From positions 250,647 through 314,646 of the forward strand of contig CABFPE010000728.1 in assembly GCA_900660155.1 (NCBI GenBank): a stretch of 64,000 nucleotides of DNA, written 5' to 3'. Under the pieces are notes generated by a model that made no database searches, was not told the origin of the DNA, and saw only the letters and a list, made by a program, of their open reading frames with translations. This stretch comes from Hofstenia miamia (taxonomy: Eukaryota; Xenacoelomorpha; Acoela; Hofsteniidae). Of the stretch, positions 35,413 through 47,391 are shown piece by piece (position 1 is the stretch's first letter; every line of letters starts with the position of its first letter). The position numbers were made by a program, and so were the translations under genes.

Positions 35413-38400
35413 TCAAGAGTGCTTCAGCCCCCGATTTGCCTTGTGGGTACCCAATTTAGAAAAAAATTGCTCCACCACACCTTGTCCCATGGGTTGACAT
35501 CGACAAGGATCTTTTAAGTGCTCCATAATTTGTTTTAGAATGATATCATTTCTTTGAGAAGTGACAATTTCTTTGGCAGTTATTTCCCCATTTATCATTA
35601 TAGAGAGGACGGGGATGATCAGGCGGCCGTTCCTATCAGTATTTATATCTGGTAGACTTTCATACTGGCACGCTGGGATGAAATAATCTAAATTTTTCTT
35701 GTTCTTTGAGTTCATGTTGGTATTGCGGCAGTGCAGTCCATACATCTGCGTTGGTATGCCGTTTTCCTTCTCAGTGTTCAATTTTGAAGTGGAAGTCATT
35801 TAAATATTCTATCCATCTTGCTATTATGCTGGAGCAATCACCAGCGTATTTCTTAAGCTAGCATAAGCTGCTATTGTCTGTTCACACTGTGAAAGTTTTT
35901 TCACCAATTAGAAAGTGGCGGAATTTCTTGAGAGATTCGACTAGGGCCAGCATTTCTAATTTAGTTGCTCAGTAGTTGAGTTCGCCTTGTTTTAATTTCC
36001 GATTAAACCATAAGATTGGTTTCTCTTCTCCGTTTTGAATTTACTAAGAGTTGCACTGATTGCTACTGTACTTGCGTCACAATCCAATATATAATGATTG
36101 TTGGCTGTTGGTGAATTTAGTGATTGGATTTTTTTCATTTCAGATTTTAATAGATTGAGTTCTTCCTGGTGTTGCCAGGTCCATTTTCTTTTTTAGGAGA
36201 TTAGAGATATGAACTGTTTTCTCGGCTAGATTAGGGATGAACATATGGTAATAGTTCATGAAACCCAATATTCATTGTACGTCTTTTTTGTTTCGAGGAG
36301 CTTGTATTTCGTCAATTAGTTTTGTTTGCTGGTAGCGTTGATCCGTAGTCCAGCATTGAAGAGAAGTTTAAGTGTTTGCTCAATTGTTCTGTGTGTTTTT
36401 AGATGGTTTCTGAACTGATGAGAATATCATGATATAGGCGGCAATTCCTTTTGATAGTTTACATCTGTCATTAAGGAAAATTTTTGTGACATACATTGGA
36501 ACGTGATTGGGGCGTTACATAATCCAAAGGCCATGTAGAGCCATTCAAAAGACCATATGGAATGATAAATGAAGTATTTTCTATATCATCCGGACGCATT
36601 GGTACTTGCCAATATGCTTTGCATAAATCCAATGTGGAGAAGATCTTAAATTTTGCTGCGTTGTACAGGATGTTGTTTACTCATGGTAAAGGATATGCAT
36701 CCTTTTTGGTTACTTTGTTTAATTGGCGGAAGCCTATGCACTATCAATGTTTTTCACCTTGTTTGATAAAACAAGTTGGAGACGTGTATGGTCTTTGACT
36801 TCTTTTAATTAGTCCATTGTTGAGGAAATCTGATATAGTCTTTGCGTATTGTTCTTGTAATTGAGGTGCCACACGTCTGCATGTTTGTCATATTGGTTTA
36901 TCAGATGTAGTTTCTATAACGTGTTTGACACTAATAGCTTTACCAACACTGATTTCGTCTTTGTTGAAGATGGCTGCATTTTATGTGAGTATCTCATTGA
37001 TTGTGTTAGGTGAGGATGTGCATCTCCAATTAGAAGTGGAACGTTTGATTGATTGTTTTGATGGTCTTCTTTATCTGAGATTCAGAATGGGTTTATTCTT
37101 TGTCAACAATTTTTCAAGTGGGACTCTGGTGATTGCGATGTCCTTAGTTCTTAGTGAGACATGTTTATTTGAGTTATTGAGTACTGCCGTGAATCTGTGG
37201 TTGTTTCTGATGGTGGCAAGGTTTTTCAATATGGTTATTTGTAATGGCTTCTTCTAACATAGGTTTTTTAGCTGCTATTTTTATGAGTCTCCAGTGAAAG
37301 GGCTCAAGTCTTAAATTTTCCACCATAGAGAATTCCAAAGTTTTGGAGCCCTTGGTAGCTAGTGAGACTGACATTTTTGTATTCTTTTATTGTTAGGGTG
37401 CGATTTAAATAATCAATGAGGCAGTTATTTTCTGTAAGGAAATCTCTTAGTAGTATTATCTTGTATGGCAGTGGTTGGTTTCTTGTGTTGATTATGTGGA
37501 CGTCTTGGTGGAATTTAATGTTTTGAATTGCCATTATTACGTCTTTTACGATACCAACACATTGACCTAGTCGCTCAAAGCGCTTATTAGTCGAGATTCG
37601 TTTTTAGTTGTCTTCGCATGTCCAACCAGTGTTCTGCGCACATGTGACAGCAATGATTAAGATTTAAGCACCAGTGTCAACTGGCTTTGATGTTACAGCT
37701 ATTGATGATGACGGGAATTAAGTTACTGTCCACCAAATCTGTTACAATCAACAGCACTTTGGCACAGTCTGGGGCCGGCGCTCTTAATTTGTTTAAAGTA
37801 TCATTACAGTATTCATTTTCAAAGCAATCTAAATCTTCTGATGTGTAGAATCCTTTGTCATTAACCACATAGACTATAGTTTTGCAGTCTTTTTTGAGAT
37901 GTCTCTTTTCACCACATTGATGACATCTGATGAATGAGAAATCATTGGTTTATATTCAATGGCTTTTAGAGCATCTTTTTTAACAATTGTATGACGTTGT
38001 TGAGGTGCTACTTGTAGTGTTCCTTGTTCTCTATATATTAATTTCTTGTTTTCTATAATGAGTTGAATATTTACAGCTTTCTTTATTAGTGTGTTAATAT
38101 CGTCATCTACGTCACACTTGTTTTGAAATTTAGTTTTCATTGAGTTTGGCAGAACAGCATATACATAAGAGTAGAGATCTTGTGCATAGTAGCATTCTTC
38201 TTGAGAAAGGCGCAGAAGGTTGTCAACATTATAGATGTAGTTTATGATATCCTCATCTTTTTCTAGTTTGCATCCGTTATTGTTTTCTTGTACATTAATT
38301 GTTGAATTTCTCATTTATGGCATTCACTAGTTTATCATAATCAGTTTTACTGTTGCATCGAGGTTAAGAAACCTGGAGAGCTCTGTCTTTTAAGAATAGT

Positions 38401-38872
38401 GGCAGTTGTCTAGTGTCATTTTGCTTAGTACTGTGTTGTTGTACTAGGTAGATTTCAATTAGGATTATCCACTCTCAGAATGTCTGACTCTTGATGTCGA
38501 ATTTTCCAGTAAAGTACTGCGGCATCTTAGCACGTTTGAGATCTGTTTTTAATGGCTGATCTGGTAACATTGATATTCTGTTTTTAGATTTCATATCAAA
38601 GATAGTGTGTGAGCTGACATCCAGCAGCGATGTTACAGGATCCGTAATTGATCTGAATGCATACGGGCTTGGTGGCAGTAATGGGGGATTGTTCCATGAT
38701 GTGCATCTTGGTAAAGATTTACGACTGTTGTAGGTGGATTTTGATTAAGGTTAGTCATCAGTTTCATTAGATTAGTAATAGTTTCTAATGCATTCTTTCG
38801 AAATACGTTTAGGTTGTCTCTGATGGAAGCCTTGAAGATGGAGAATTGTTCTTTTAAGACAGTTGGTATCAC
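35413..38872 (-). mobile_element. Decayed Ty3/gypsy LTR retrotransposon (gag to RNase H)
   Basis: Domains appear in the Ty3/gypsy order on the minus strand, read from high to low coordinates. Gag-like frames lie at 38872-38633 and 38314-37874. A CCHC zinc knuckle (CHQC, GEKRH, LKKDC spacing) is at 37926-37885. An aspartic protease active site VDTGA is at 37681-37667, with LLRDFLTENNCLIDY further on. The reverse transcriptase is at about 36900-36240, best at FSTLDLCKAYWQVP near 36650-36600, and its YxDD box is degraded. RNase H lies at about 36060-35800 (ESLKKFRHFLIGEKTFTV). Many stops and frame changes break it. No integrase and no LTRs are seen, so both ends are missing or unrecognisable. 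Confidence 0.75.
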
Positions 38873-38899
38873 TATGGGATTGACTTGATGTCATATGTT

Positions 38900-40338
38900 G
38901 GCTTTCAAGGAATTTTATTTTAGACATTCAGATAGATTTAGTACGAGATCCACAAGTTCTGCTTTATTTAGAGTTCTCAAATTAGTAGCTGTGTAATTAA
39001 TCATTACATCTTCAATAGTATAACAGATTGGAGAGGGGTACATAGTGGTAATGAATCCATAGTAAAATATGGGAATAAAACCATGCAAGACACGTCCTCT
39101 TAGAGAGTTAAAGTAGACCAGTATAGTAAGTAATAAATTTGATGAGGCTTTGAAATAATGAATAACTTAATATTTCGAATAGGTGTCAAAGTTTTCACAA
39201 AGAGTTTAACCAAGAAAGTTCAATAACAGTTTCGAGGGTTGATTCTTTTAACAGTCGTGAGTCACCATTTAGCATCATCAGGGTTAGCATAACTGTAAAA
39301 TAAATAAACAAAGTTATAGCATTCTGAAGGCGTAGTATCTACTATCAAGTAGGCAAAGAAATTCCATCCACCCAAATTTAGAGCGTGAAATTACAGGATT
39401 AGCACTTTCAGCGAAACAATGTAATAGTAACTAAAGATCGAGAATACATAGTGTCTAAAGTTGTAAACACGTAACTGCATATTAGTGGAATCATGAGAAT
39501 CTATGTGGCAATTACTGCCGAAGCTGGACAGGCTAGTGGTCATCAAATTACTAGAACGAACATCACTGGATCAGCTGAGAACTCCAATTTAGCCATTTTT
39601 CATCTACTTTCGTCTCTGCTTTTTGCACGTTCCAAATCTCATTAATCTCTTCTAGTACTGATTGTTGTGTAAACGCCAATGATGTATGAATATAGGTGAA
39701 TTTCTCGATCTATGTCATGCGATCCTCAATTATTCTATTATGTATAGTAATGTCGATTGCTAAACGTGATCTGTGAGTTGGGTTTTAACAAAAAAGCAAT
39801 GTACATGTACACTAAATTCGTGGTGCTTGTTATCAGGTTTGAACATTTAATTATGTTACAATCTTTCTTCTATACATAGAGGTTGTCCTGGAGTGTTTCC
39901 ATGCTTTGTAAAAGTTGAGCTATTAGCTTTCAGGTACTATGATGTGTAAGGTATTATTTTGTGAAAACGTCCTTGAGTTTGTAATCCAGGTTTCTTATCT
40001 GTGATTTCTCTTCATCTCAGAAAATATATTAACAAAATACCACATTCCAAATTAACTATAGAGAACTTAGTCAATAGTTTTCTTCTTAACATAGGGGTTT
40101 ATATGTTTCTTAAGTATAATGAATTATTGATACAGGTGTGCAATGTACTCTTGAAATAGCTACAACTTAGTTTTTCGTTCATAGCATTCGGGTAACATTA
40201 TTGTGTTTACCAGTATGCTTACTACCTTTGTAAATTTTTAGCGGGGATTGTATTTCAGTTTCAGTTTCAGGGGTGATAGACTGCTTAGCTACAAACTGCA
40301 TGCGTCTTGATTCTATAAAACAAGTACGCATAACTTCA
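38900..40338. other. Sequence upstream of the gypsy remnant, no gene seen
   Basis: May include the rest of the retrotransposon 5' end, but no LTR pair could be recognised. Otherwise AT-rich without a supported exon. Confidence 0.4.
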
Positions 40339-40342
40339 TTAA

Positions 40343-40957
40343 CCTTTTACCTCCCAACCCCTTTAATATAGCATAATTTGTGGTAAATTTAACCATGAAT
40401 CATCTTGATGAGCAGACCTAATGTATTAAATAACCCTTCTCTGAAACTCCTACTCCTTCATACCAAAAAAGTTATGTTCCCATACGGGAACGTTGGGAGC
40501 TACTGCGCAAATTAAACTTTTCCATAATAATGTTGCACAATAACAACATGAGTACAAAATGCACAAATATTCATATTTCAGAATGATACATATCAAAACA
40601 ACATGCACAAACCTACTCTGTCATCAATATGTACGCCATATATATTATCGAAACCAAGTATAATATGGAAACTAACCACTTTGCTGCAATTTTATCTCAA
40701 CGTTTTGATCTAATTGTTCATACCAGTCATGCAACAGTCGCGTGAATATGTTAAATAAAGAACAGTGGAATTCGCACATGTTCATCGATGTGTTTGTCAA
40801 AGGAAATATATCCAATATTTTTTTTCAGTACATTATTGGCTAAATTAGAGTATAATTTGAATAATTCAACCAAAATAATGCAAATAATATACTAGTTTGC
40901 ATGCCGCAATGTCATTTAAGTTTATGTTCCCATATGGTAACGTTGGTAGAATTAAGG
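40343..40957. mobile_element. piggyBac-like MITE, second family
   Basis: The 615 bp element lies between TTAA at 40339-40342 and TTAA at 40958-40961. Ends including the TTAA read TTAACCTTTTACCTCCCAAC and, in reverse, TTAACCTTAATTCTACCAAC (15 of 20 match). Two palindromic motifs, GTTCCCATACGGGAAC at 40476-40491 and GTTCCCATATGGTAAC at 40926-40941, parallel those in the MITE at 35151-35375. No coding capacity. Confidence 0.55.
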
Positions 40958-40970
40958 TTAAGTACCTTAA

Positions 40971-40985
40971 GCAAGCAAGCAAGCG
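40971..40985. repeat. Short (GCAA)n tandem repeat
   Basis: GCAAGCAAGCAAGC directly right of the second piggyBac-like MITE. Confidence 0.8.
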
Positions 40986-42244
40986 TTTTTCTCTATCTAA
41001 AAATCTTTCAGAGGTTTAACAACTATAAAAACTAACCAACATAGTAGAACATAAACTAGAGTTCTTATGTTTGAGTTGCTGTAGTGCTGAAAAGGGTTCT
41101 CTTTGCTGGTGTACGGTACTCCTCGGTGCTTCTAAAATAGAATTAACTTTGTGAACAGCTATAGTTCCTCCAGAACTGTGGGCTGCGGTTCGCCTGTTAG
41201 TTATAGGAGACCATCCGAATGGTGCAAGTACCTCTTTTGAAAAATGGTGAATCTAGTACATGCGTCAAAAATTGTTGGTATTCAGATCTTCCCATGGAAA
41301 AGTGTGCATATAATATGAAAGCTTTTAGTACAGCATTTGTAATGAATTACAGATTGAAATAAATTCTTAACATTACTAATTGTTAAAAAAATCATTACCA
41401 ATAGACTGTTTTACATGTACAAAAATTGGCTCAAGTGATACGAGTGAAAAATCCATACTTCTCGAATATAGCAAACTTGTGAACTTGAATTGCCATGAAT
41501 GTTTGGGAAAGTTATGAAAAATGATTTGCTGACAGATATATTTATCATTTAAAAAATCGCAAATGATTTCAAACAATTTGAAAAAATGAGAACATCTATC
41601 TTCACAATTAGTGCCCAGGTTTACCAGTTTTATATTCATTATTCTTGCAATCCATGATAAAATCTTAATAACTCCATGCTAAACTTCTCTACTTTCAGTG
41701 CATTTTACACAAACAAAAGACTATATTCATGCATGCATTCGAAAGAATTCAAAATTTGGATTTATCAATAATAACCTAAGCAGGTTAAAAGACGGTCTTA
41801 TCTACTTTTCTGATGAATTTTGCAGCATACTGTCCTTAATTTTGCTCATTCCTGAACTTAAGGGAGATACCTTCAAATGTTCTTGAAAGCTATCGAGTTA
41901 TCCATGTCATTCAAAAAATTATTTCAGTTTAATAAAGTTATAGAAATAATAGTTCTTGCGGTACAATGCATTTTTATCAAATAAAGATGGAGATTTTCTT
42001 TTTAAAGTAAGAAAACATTTCAATGTAAAATATAATTTTATAAACATTTTTTTTAAATTTTCTATTTCTTAAATGGTTGACTCAATTAATTAATAAAGTC
42101 ATGCTTTAAGAACTGTTGAAAATATTTTCAAATATTTAAGTTTGACAAGTACCAAAACATTATGTATACAATTGTTTATTTCATTAAGTATAAATGTGAG
42201 AAAACTTTGACATGCACTAAACATTGGTGATAATACTGCTTCAG

Positions 42245-42566
42245 GTATTCGCCTTTCTTAATCAAGAACAATTGGACTGCTGGCAGTACTTTGAGGGTGT
42301 ATTTTGAAAAAAATGAAGTGGCAGATGTCAAGGGAACATTGCTTTGTTCAGCTAAAGTTGACTTTTCGCATAAGCCTCCTCAAATGAATTACGATGCGAA
42401 AATTGGAAATTGTCCGGATTGGTCTGAATTGAAAGACATTCCAGAATTTGCAAGACAAGTTTATGCGGTGCTGTATAACGGTTTGAAACCAGTGGGTAAT
42501 GGGTTTTTTAAAAATGGTGACTTTTATACGAAATACTCTTGTCTTGAAAAACGGCACAACTGTTAG
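42245..42566 (+). CDS. Unassigned terminal coding exon (hypothetical protein, partial)
   Basis: A 107-codon open stretch starts right after an acceptor (TGCTTCAG, AG at 42243-42244) and ends in TAG at 42564-42566. The frame (phase 2 entry) begins YSPFLIKNNWTAGS. It has the amino-acid balance of a real protein, with five Cys, KPPQMNYDAKIGNCPDWSEL and VLYNGLKPVGNGFFKNGDF, unlike the low-complexity frames around it. I do not recognise the family. No upstream exon could be joined with confidence: the frame at 41698-41886 also follows an acceptor-like CTTTCAG but has no donor in a usable phase. It could be the last exon of a host gene or part of a transposon. It lies 0.5 kb upstream of the P-like transposase remnant. 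Confidence 0.4.
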
Positions 42567-42779
42567 CGTCAATTTACATCAGTTTAAATAGTAATTGTAT
42601 TTTGTATTCGTATTGAAATATACAGTAATTTGAATTTTTATCTTTTTGGATGTACATTTTATTATGTTAGTAATTACTTTCGTTAAAAATATTTGGAAAT
42701 ACCAGGTTAAAAATCTACATATGTACGGCATTTGTTGCGTTTAATGCTCCATTTATTATGTTCATACAGGTTCTTATTT

Positions 42780-43793
42780 GGAAATTACTTAATGTGAGCA
42801 TGTCTTCTGCAATTTCAGCAAGACTGGATGCTTTGGAGTACAGTCAGCTTCTATTTGAATTCCTGAACATTTCTGAAATTGTTGTACATTATCAGAAAGC
42901 TCAAAGTATATATTTTGTAATTTTCGTATTTCACTCAGGATAAATAAGCAGCTTGGCACATGTATACTGCGATTTTTTGTGATTAAGACAACCATTCCCT
43001 TGCAATGAATTGCCTCGACTAGATTTACTTTATGACGCAACTCATCTTCTAAAAATATTAGAAATAATTGGGCCTCAGAAAAAATGAAAGAATTGAACTT
43101 CCTTGATCCTACTACTGGTGATTTAGTAACCGCAAAATGGAAAGCTTTAATTGACCGTAATAAACGCGAAGAATCATCTAATCTAAAGCTCTCAAAATTA
43201 AATGTTTCTTGTCTTTTCCCCCGAACTTTCAAAAACAAACTTTTTATGTGTGCAAAATTTTTAATAAAACTCTTTTTTGAAAGTAGTCACAAGAATGTGG
43301 AATATCATTAATGTAAAACATATGCTGGTGAACGACTTAATGATGATGATCGCCCTTCAATTTCAGAAAGCAATCCGATAGCCGCTAAAAGATTTTACTT
43401 TCAATAGCAAATTTATTTGCAGAACTTAATCCAAAACTTCTTCCTCATTCTATTCGCAGAAAGCAACTAACCACTGACACTAGTGAAGCCTTCAAATTTA
43501 CGTTGTGTGGGTTGATAGATTTATCCAACTGGCTATTGAAAAAATCCTTTGATACAATCCTATTGGGTAATTTTCCTTGTGATGCTCTTAAAGGAGAACT
43601 TGGTGTTTATCGTCAGCTATCAGGTGGAAACTACCTTATAGGGTTAAAACTAAGCAATACCAAATTAAGATCACTGAAGCTTTTTAATATGCTGGAAGTG
43701 AATCCTGGTACATTTTCACATCAAGAAACTTGTTGCTCTGAAGAACTTAGTGACTACAAAATGGACTGCTTTGATGCTTGTTTCGAAAACTGA
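42780..43793 (+). pseudogene. P-element/THAP-type transposase remnant
   Basis: Two plus-strand pieces match the C-terminal half of P-like (THAP9-like) transposases. At 43084-43311: LNFLDPTTGDLVTAKWKALI then LSKLNVSCLFPRTFKNKLFM. At 43503-43793: IDLSNWLLKKSFDTILLGNF, DALKGELGVYRQLSGGNYLI and a SLKLFNML-type stretch. The VYRQLSGGNY box (usually LExxFGxYRQxxGGN) is the most diagnostic. The acidic residues expected in LExxF are partly lost (DALKGEL). At least two frame changes separate the pieces. No N-terminal THAP zinc finger or terminal repeats were found. Confidence 0.6.
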
Positions 43794-43934
43794 AAACAGT
43801 GCTTTGTATTTCATTTGTGGGTATGTATCATTAGAGGAAGGGTTAGAGACATCTTCAAATTTTCAAGAAAATTTAGACCAAAATTCTGAATTTATAACTT
43901 TAGTTTCACGTGTGAGACTTTGTCACCCAAGCAA

Positions 43935-43935
<1 letters not shown>

Positions 43936-43966
<31 letters not shown>
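43936..43966. repeat. (TA)n microsatellite
   Basis: TA run directly after the P-like transposase remnant. Confidence 0.9.
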
Positions 43967-43968
<2 letters not shown>

Positions 43969-43999
43969 GCATTTAAAATATAAAAATATGTAAAATTAC

Positions 44000-46090
44000 T
44001 TGGAAGGTATTTTTCTAATTCTATTGCATTTAATTAATTTTAATGTTCAAAAGTGATTTATTTCATTTGTTCATTTCCTTGCAATACATTTCAGATTCAA
44101 TTGCAACCGCTTGGAATCTTCAAGAAACGCCGGAAAATTACCGGCCAAAATTTAAAAAGCTAATTATTGTTTCAATTGATAACTAAGGAATATTTTGATT
44201 AGCTTGGGAGAAAATACTATATCTAAAGGTTCAAAAAATATTATTTCAGTTGCCTACTGAATTGCTATTAGAATATTACTTAAATTTATGTCTATGGAAT
44301 CTTATTAATTTTGATTAAAAATTGAGTTATTTTGTTTTTGATTGTGTAATTTTGTTTCAGTTTTAGTGGAACTAGCTAGTATTATTAACCGAAGATGCTT
44401 ACTATAAAGAAAATTTATTCTACTAAATTTACACTTGAAATATTAGAAGTTGCAGTCAAAATTTATTTGAGCACTTTTCGGTTGAAGACACATTCAAACA
44501 CAAATGTCATTTGAGACGGTTGACACATCCTACTAGAGGAGTTTGGGTTTATCGAAAATTTTTTAAATATATTTACATGTTTACTGTAGGTTGATCGAGA
44601 ATTGTAGTAATTGAATATATAAGAACTGTATACATAAGAACTGTAAATGATTAAAGGAGTATTTCATACAGATATAATTCCTGGTAATGATTAGTTGTGG
44701 CAATCTTATTACTAAATCAGTGGTGGCATTTAGTGGCATATGCAAGAATTGGCCTAAAGCTGAGATGGGCTTGGGCCAGGTTTTCGGCATAGCAATTCGT
44801 GCCGGGCCTAAATCTAATATATTAATTGGTATTTGAAATACAAGAAAAAATTCGCTTAAGAATTTGAACTTTGCAAATAACAAAAAACTTTCTCTTTTAA
44901 TTTAATCAACCCTGCATTGTTGGCTGATACAATACTTCTAGCATTTAAACTCTGTTTTGTACAAGCAAAGAGCGTTTCTGAAAACTACCACTTACTTTGT
45001 GCTGATGTAAGTTGGCAGAGAATTTTAAAATTTGAAACTATTAGAAATGATGTGTTCTTTAAATTATAAAGAAGACGATTGACATCCTGGTAATAATAAA
45101 TGGATTTTTTTAAAGTGATAGATGGATGACTTTCTATAATGTGACTTAAAGATACCTTAAATTTTAATATTCTTCCCAAACCTTTAATTTTTTTAACGTG
45201 GCTTGAAGATACTTTAAAATACTAAATGATTTCTAAATATCTATAATTATCTTTAAAATTCTTAATGTGTTTGTAATACCCTCAAATTGCAATGCATAAG
45301 CTTACTGAAATTTCTGTTTTGATTTAGTACCGATATTGTAAACGGTTGAGATGTAATTATATACAATGATATATAATTATATTATCAAGCTATAGAATCA
45401 TCCTACAAATGAGCATATGCAAGCACAGATGTAGGCCCTATGCAGTTTTACAACAACTAAACAAGTTCGCGATACCCACATTATAGTAACAAAGACGTTC
45501 TTATCATTACTTATAAATCAGGCTAAAGCCGGCCCTGCATGTGAATAGGATTAACGCCTTGTTGCAAGCATACATTTAAAGATTCCTTTACAAAAATATA
45601 AGCATATTATCTATATATACTACCTTTTATTTTAAGTGATATATTGCTTGGATATGCAGGAAGCTATTATTTTCCTTAAAACATTACATAAATTGTTACA
45701 GTAAAAGAAATTAACAACATTTTGAGTGAAATTCATTTAAAAGCTTGTCAAAATCTTTTAGTGAAACTTCAGTAGTTTTGTAGAATGTCTAAAATACATA
45801 TACGAATTTAAGTAAAGAAAAATTTCACTTTCATATTGAATGTATTTTTAAGAAATACTTATATAAAAGAGTAGCTGAATATAGGCCAAAATCGTTCCGG
45901 CCCAGCCCAATTCCAATTCTGATGCGTTCAACTTCAACACTTACTACTACATTAATGTGGTAAATTCTTAAAAAGCATATTTTCTAAAAAAATTTAACTC
46001 GTATACTCCACTTAAAATTAAATGTCGAGTTTTTATTACCAACTACTAAAAAAACTATTTTGGTATTATTTCTCATTTAATCAATTGAAT
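44000..46090. other. AT-rich sequence, no gene seen
   Basis: No exon or repeat boundary that I can support. The short frames at 44581-44883 and 44985-45179 have no recognisable features. Confidence 0.45.
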
Positions 46091-46096
46091 GGAATA

Positions 46097-47389
46097 TAGT
46101 TGGCTGCAAAAAAAAATGAGACTGAACACCTATTTTTTCACGCTTTGTGGAAACGTATTGAGACGTTTTAGAGGAAAACTATAAAAATAAAAGACAATGA
46201 GAATTTTGTGAACTTTAAAATGGTCAAACAAAAAAGTTAATTAATTAAACTGGTACTTCGTAATTATTTGAAAACACTTACCAAACAAATTGTTTTGCTT
46301 TGCAAAGTTTCTACTTGATTTCTTCGGAATGGAAACGTTGGAACAGCTTGAAAACGCCTTTGCGACATCGCAAATTTCTCTATCAACTTATTTTCGAAAG
46401 CTGAAAAGAATTCGACAAGGAGAATCTCTCAAAAGAAGAAAAGGAAGTGGACGCCCTCGAAAAATTATTGGAAAATTCATTCAGAAAACAGTCGCAATTG
46501 CTCTCAAAAATCCCTATATTTCTGGGAAAAAAATTGCAAACCGACTTCAAACTGAAGCCGACATCTCTGTGCATGAAACCACAGTTCAGAGAACACTGAA
46601 AAAAAGTGGAGTTACAAAAATTGGCAGAAAAAATCGACTTCTGATTACAAAAGAACATCAGGAAAAAAGATTAAATTTCGTGAAAGATTGGAAAGACTAC
46701 ACTTTTGAAGATGTTTGGATAACTGATGAGTGCGTATTTCAACTTCACAGAAACAAAGTACAAGTGTGGTCGTCAAAGAAATGTCCAAGACCAACAAAAG
46801 CGGTTCCAAAGTTCGACGAAAAATTATGGTTTGGGGAGCACTTTCCTATCGTGGGTTTTATTTGAAAATTTTAGACGGAAAAGCCACAATCGACAGTCAA
46901 AGATATTGCCAAATTATAGCTGAATTTATGCCTTATGCTGATGCTTTATATGATGATGGATGGATACTCCAACAGGACGGAGCAACCCCGCACACGTCAG
47001 CAAAGACAAAAAATTGGTTTTCTGAAAATAATATCCAGTTTTTGCAATGGCCACCAAGTTCTGCTGATCTTTCTCCAATCGAAAACGTGTGGCAGATATT
47101 GAAAAATGACGTTGAGAAGAAAAATCCGAAAAATATATCCGATTTAAAAGAAAAAATCCAAGAAAGTCAACACATTTTGACATCTGAAATGAAGTCCAAT
47201 TTAATGAAATCAGTTTCAGTTCGTTTGAATGAAGTTATTTCTACAGGAGGAAAACAAATTAGACTTTGATGCTTTTTACTTATAGTCCTTTAGTGTATCT
47301 TTAAAATCTTACCTTTCTTGAGTTGTTACGTTCAGTAGTTCAAAAGTAATATGCCTTTTTTCTAGTCTCATTTTTTTTGCAGCCAACTA
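46097..47389 (+). mobile_element. Tc1-like DNA transposon, nearly intact
   Basis: The 1,293 bp element lies between TA (46095-46096) and TA (47390-47391). Terminal inverted repeats of about 27 bp, beginning TAGTTGGCTGCAAAAAAA and ending near ATGAGACT, differ only by one base in the A-run. A single transposase gene lies inside. High terminal identity suggests recent activity or mobilisation in trans. Confidence 0.9.
46329..47269 (+). pseudogene. Tc1-like DD34E transposase, one frameshift
   Basis: Cut-and-paste transposase that acts in the nucleus on the element ends. The first frame (from ATG at 46329, open to 46865) has a paired-like helix-turn-helix N-terminus, a GSGRPRK hook-like motif, an HTH_Tnp_Tc3-like region (SVHETTVQRTLKKSGVTKIG) and the first catalytic Asp in VWITDECVF. 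Near 46800-46830 the reading must shift to the second frame (46730-47269), which holds MVWGALSYRGF, the second Asp in LQQDGATPHTSAKT and the final Glu in SADLSPIENVW. The spacing between the last two acids is 34 residues, the DD34E class. One indel is the only obvious lesion. Total length of about 310 residues is normal for the family. Confidence 0.85.
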
Positions 47390-47391
47390 TA

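Noticed and set aside
41376..41886. Possible exons upstream of 42245
   Set aside because: An acceptor-like CTTTCAG precedes 41699, but no donor in a compatible phase was found and the peptide shows no family.
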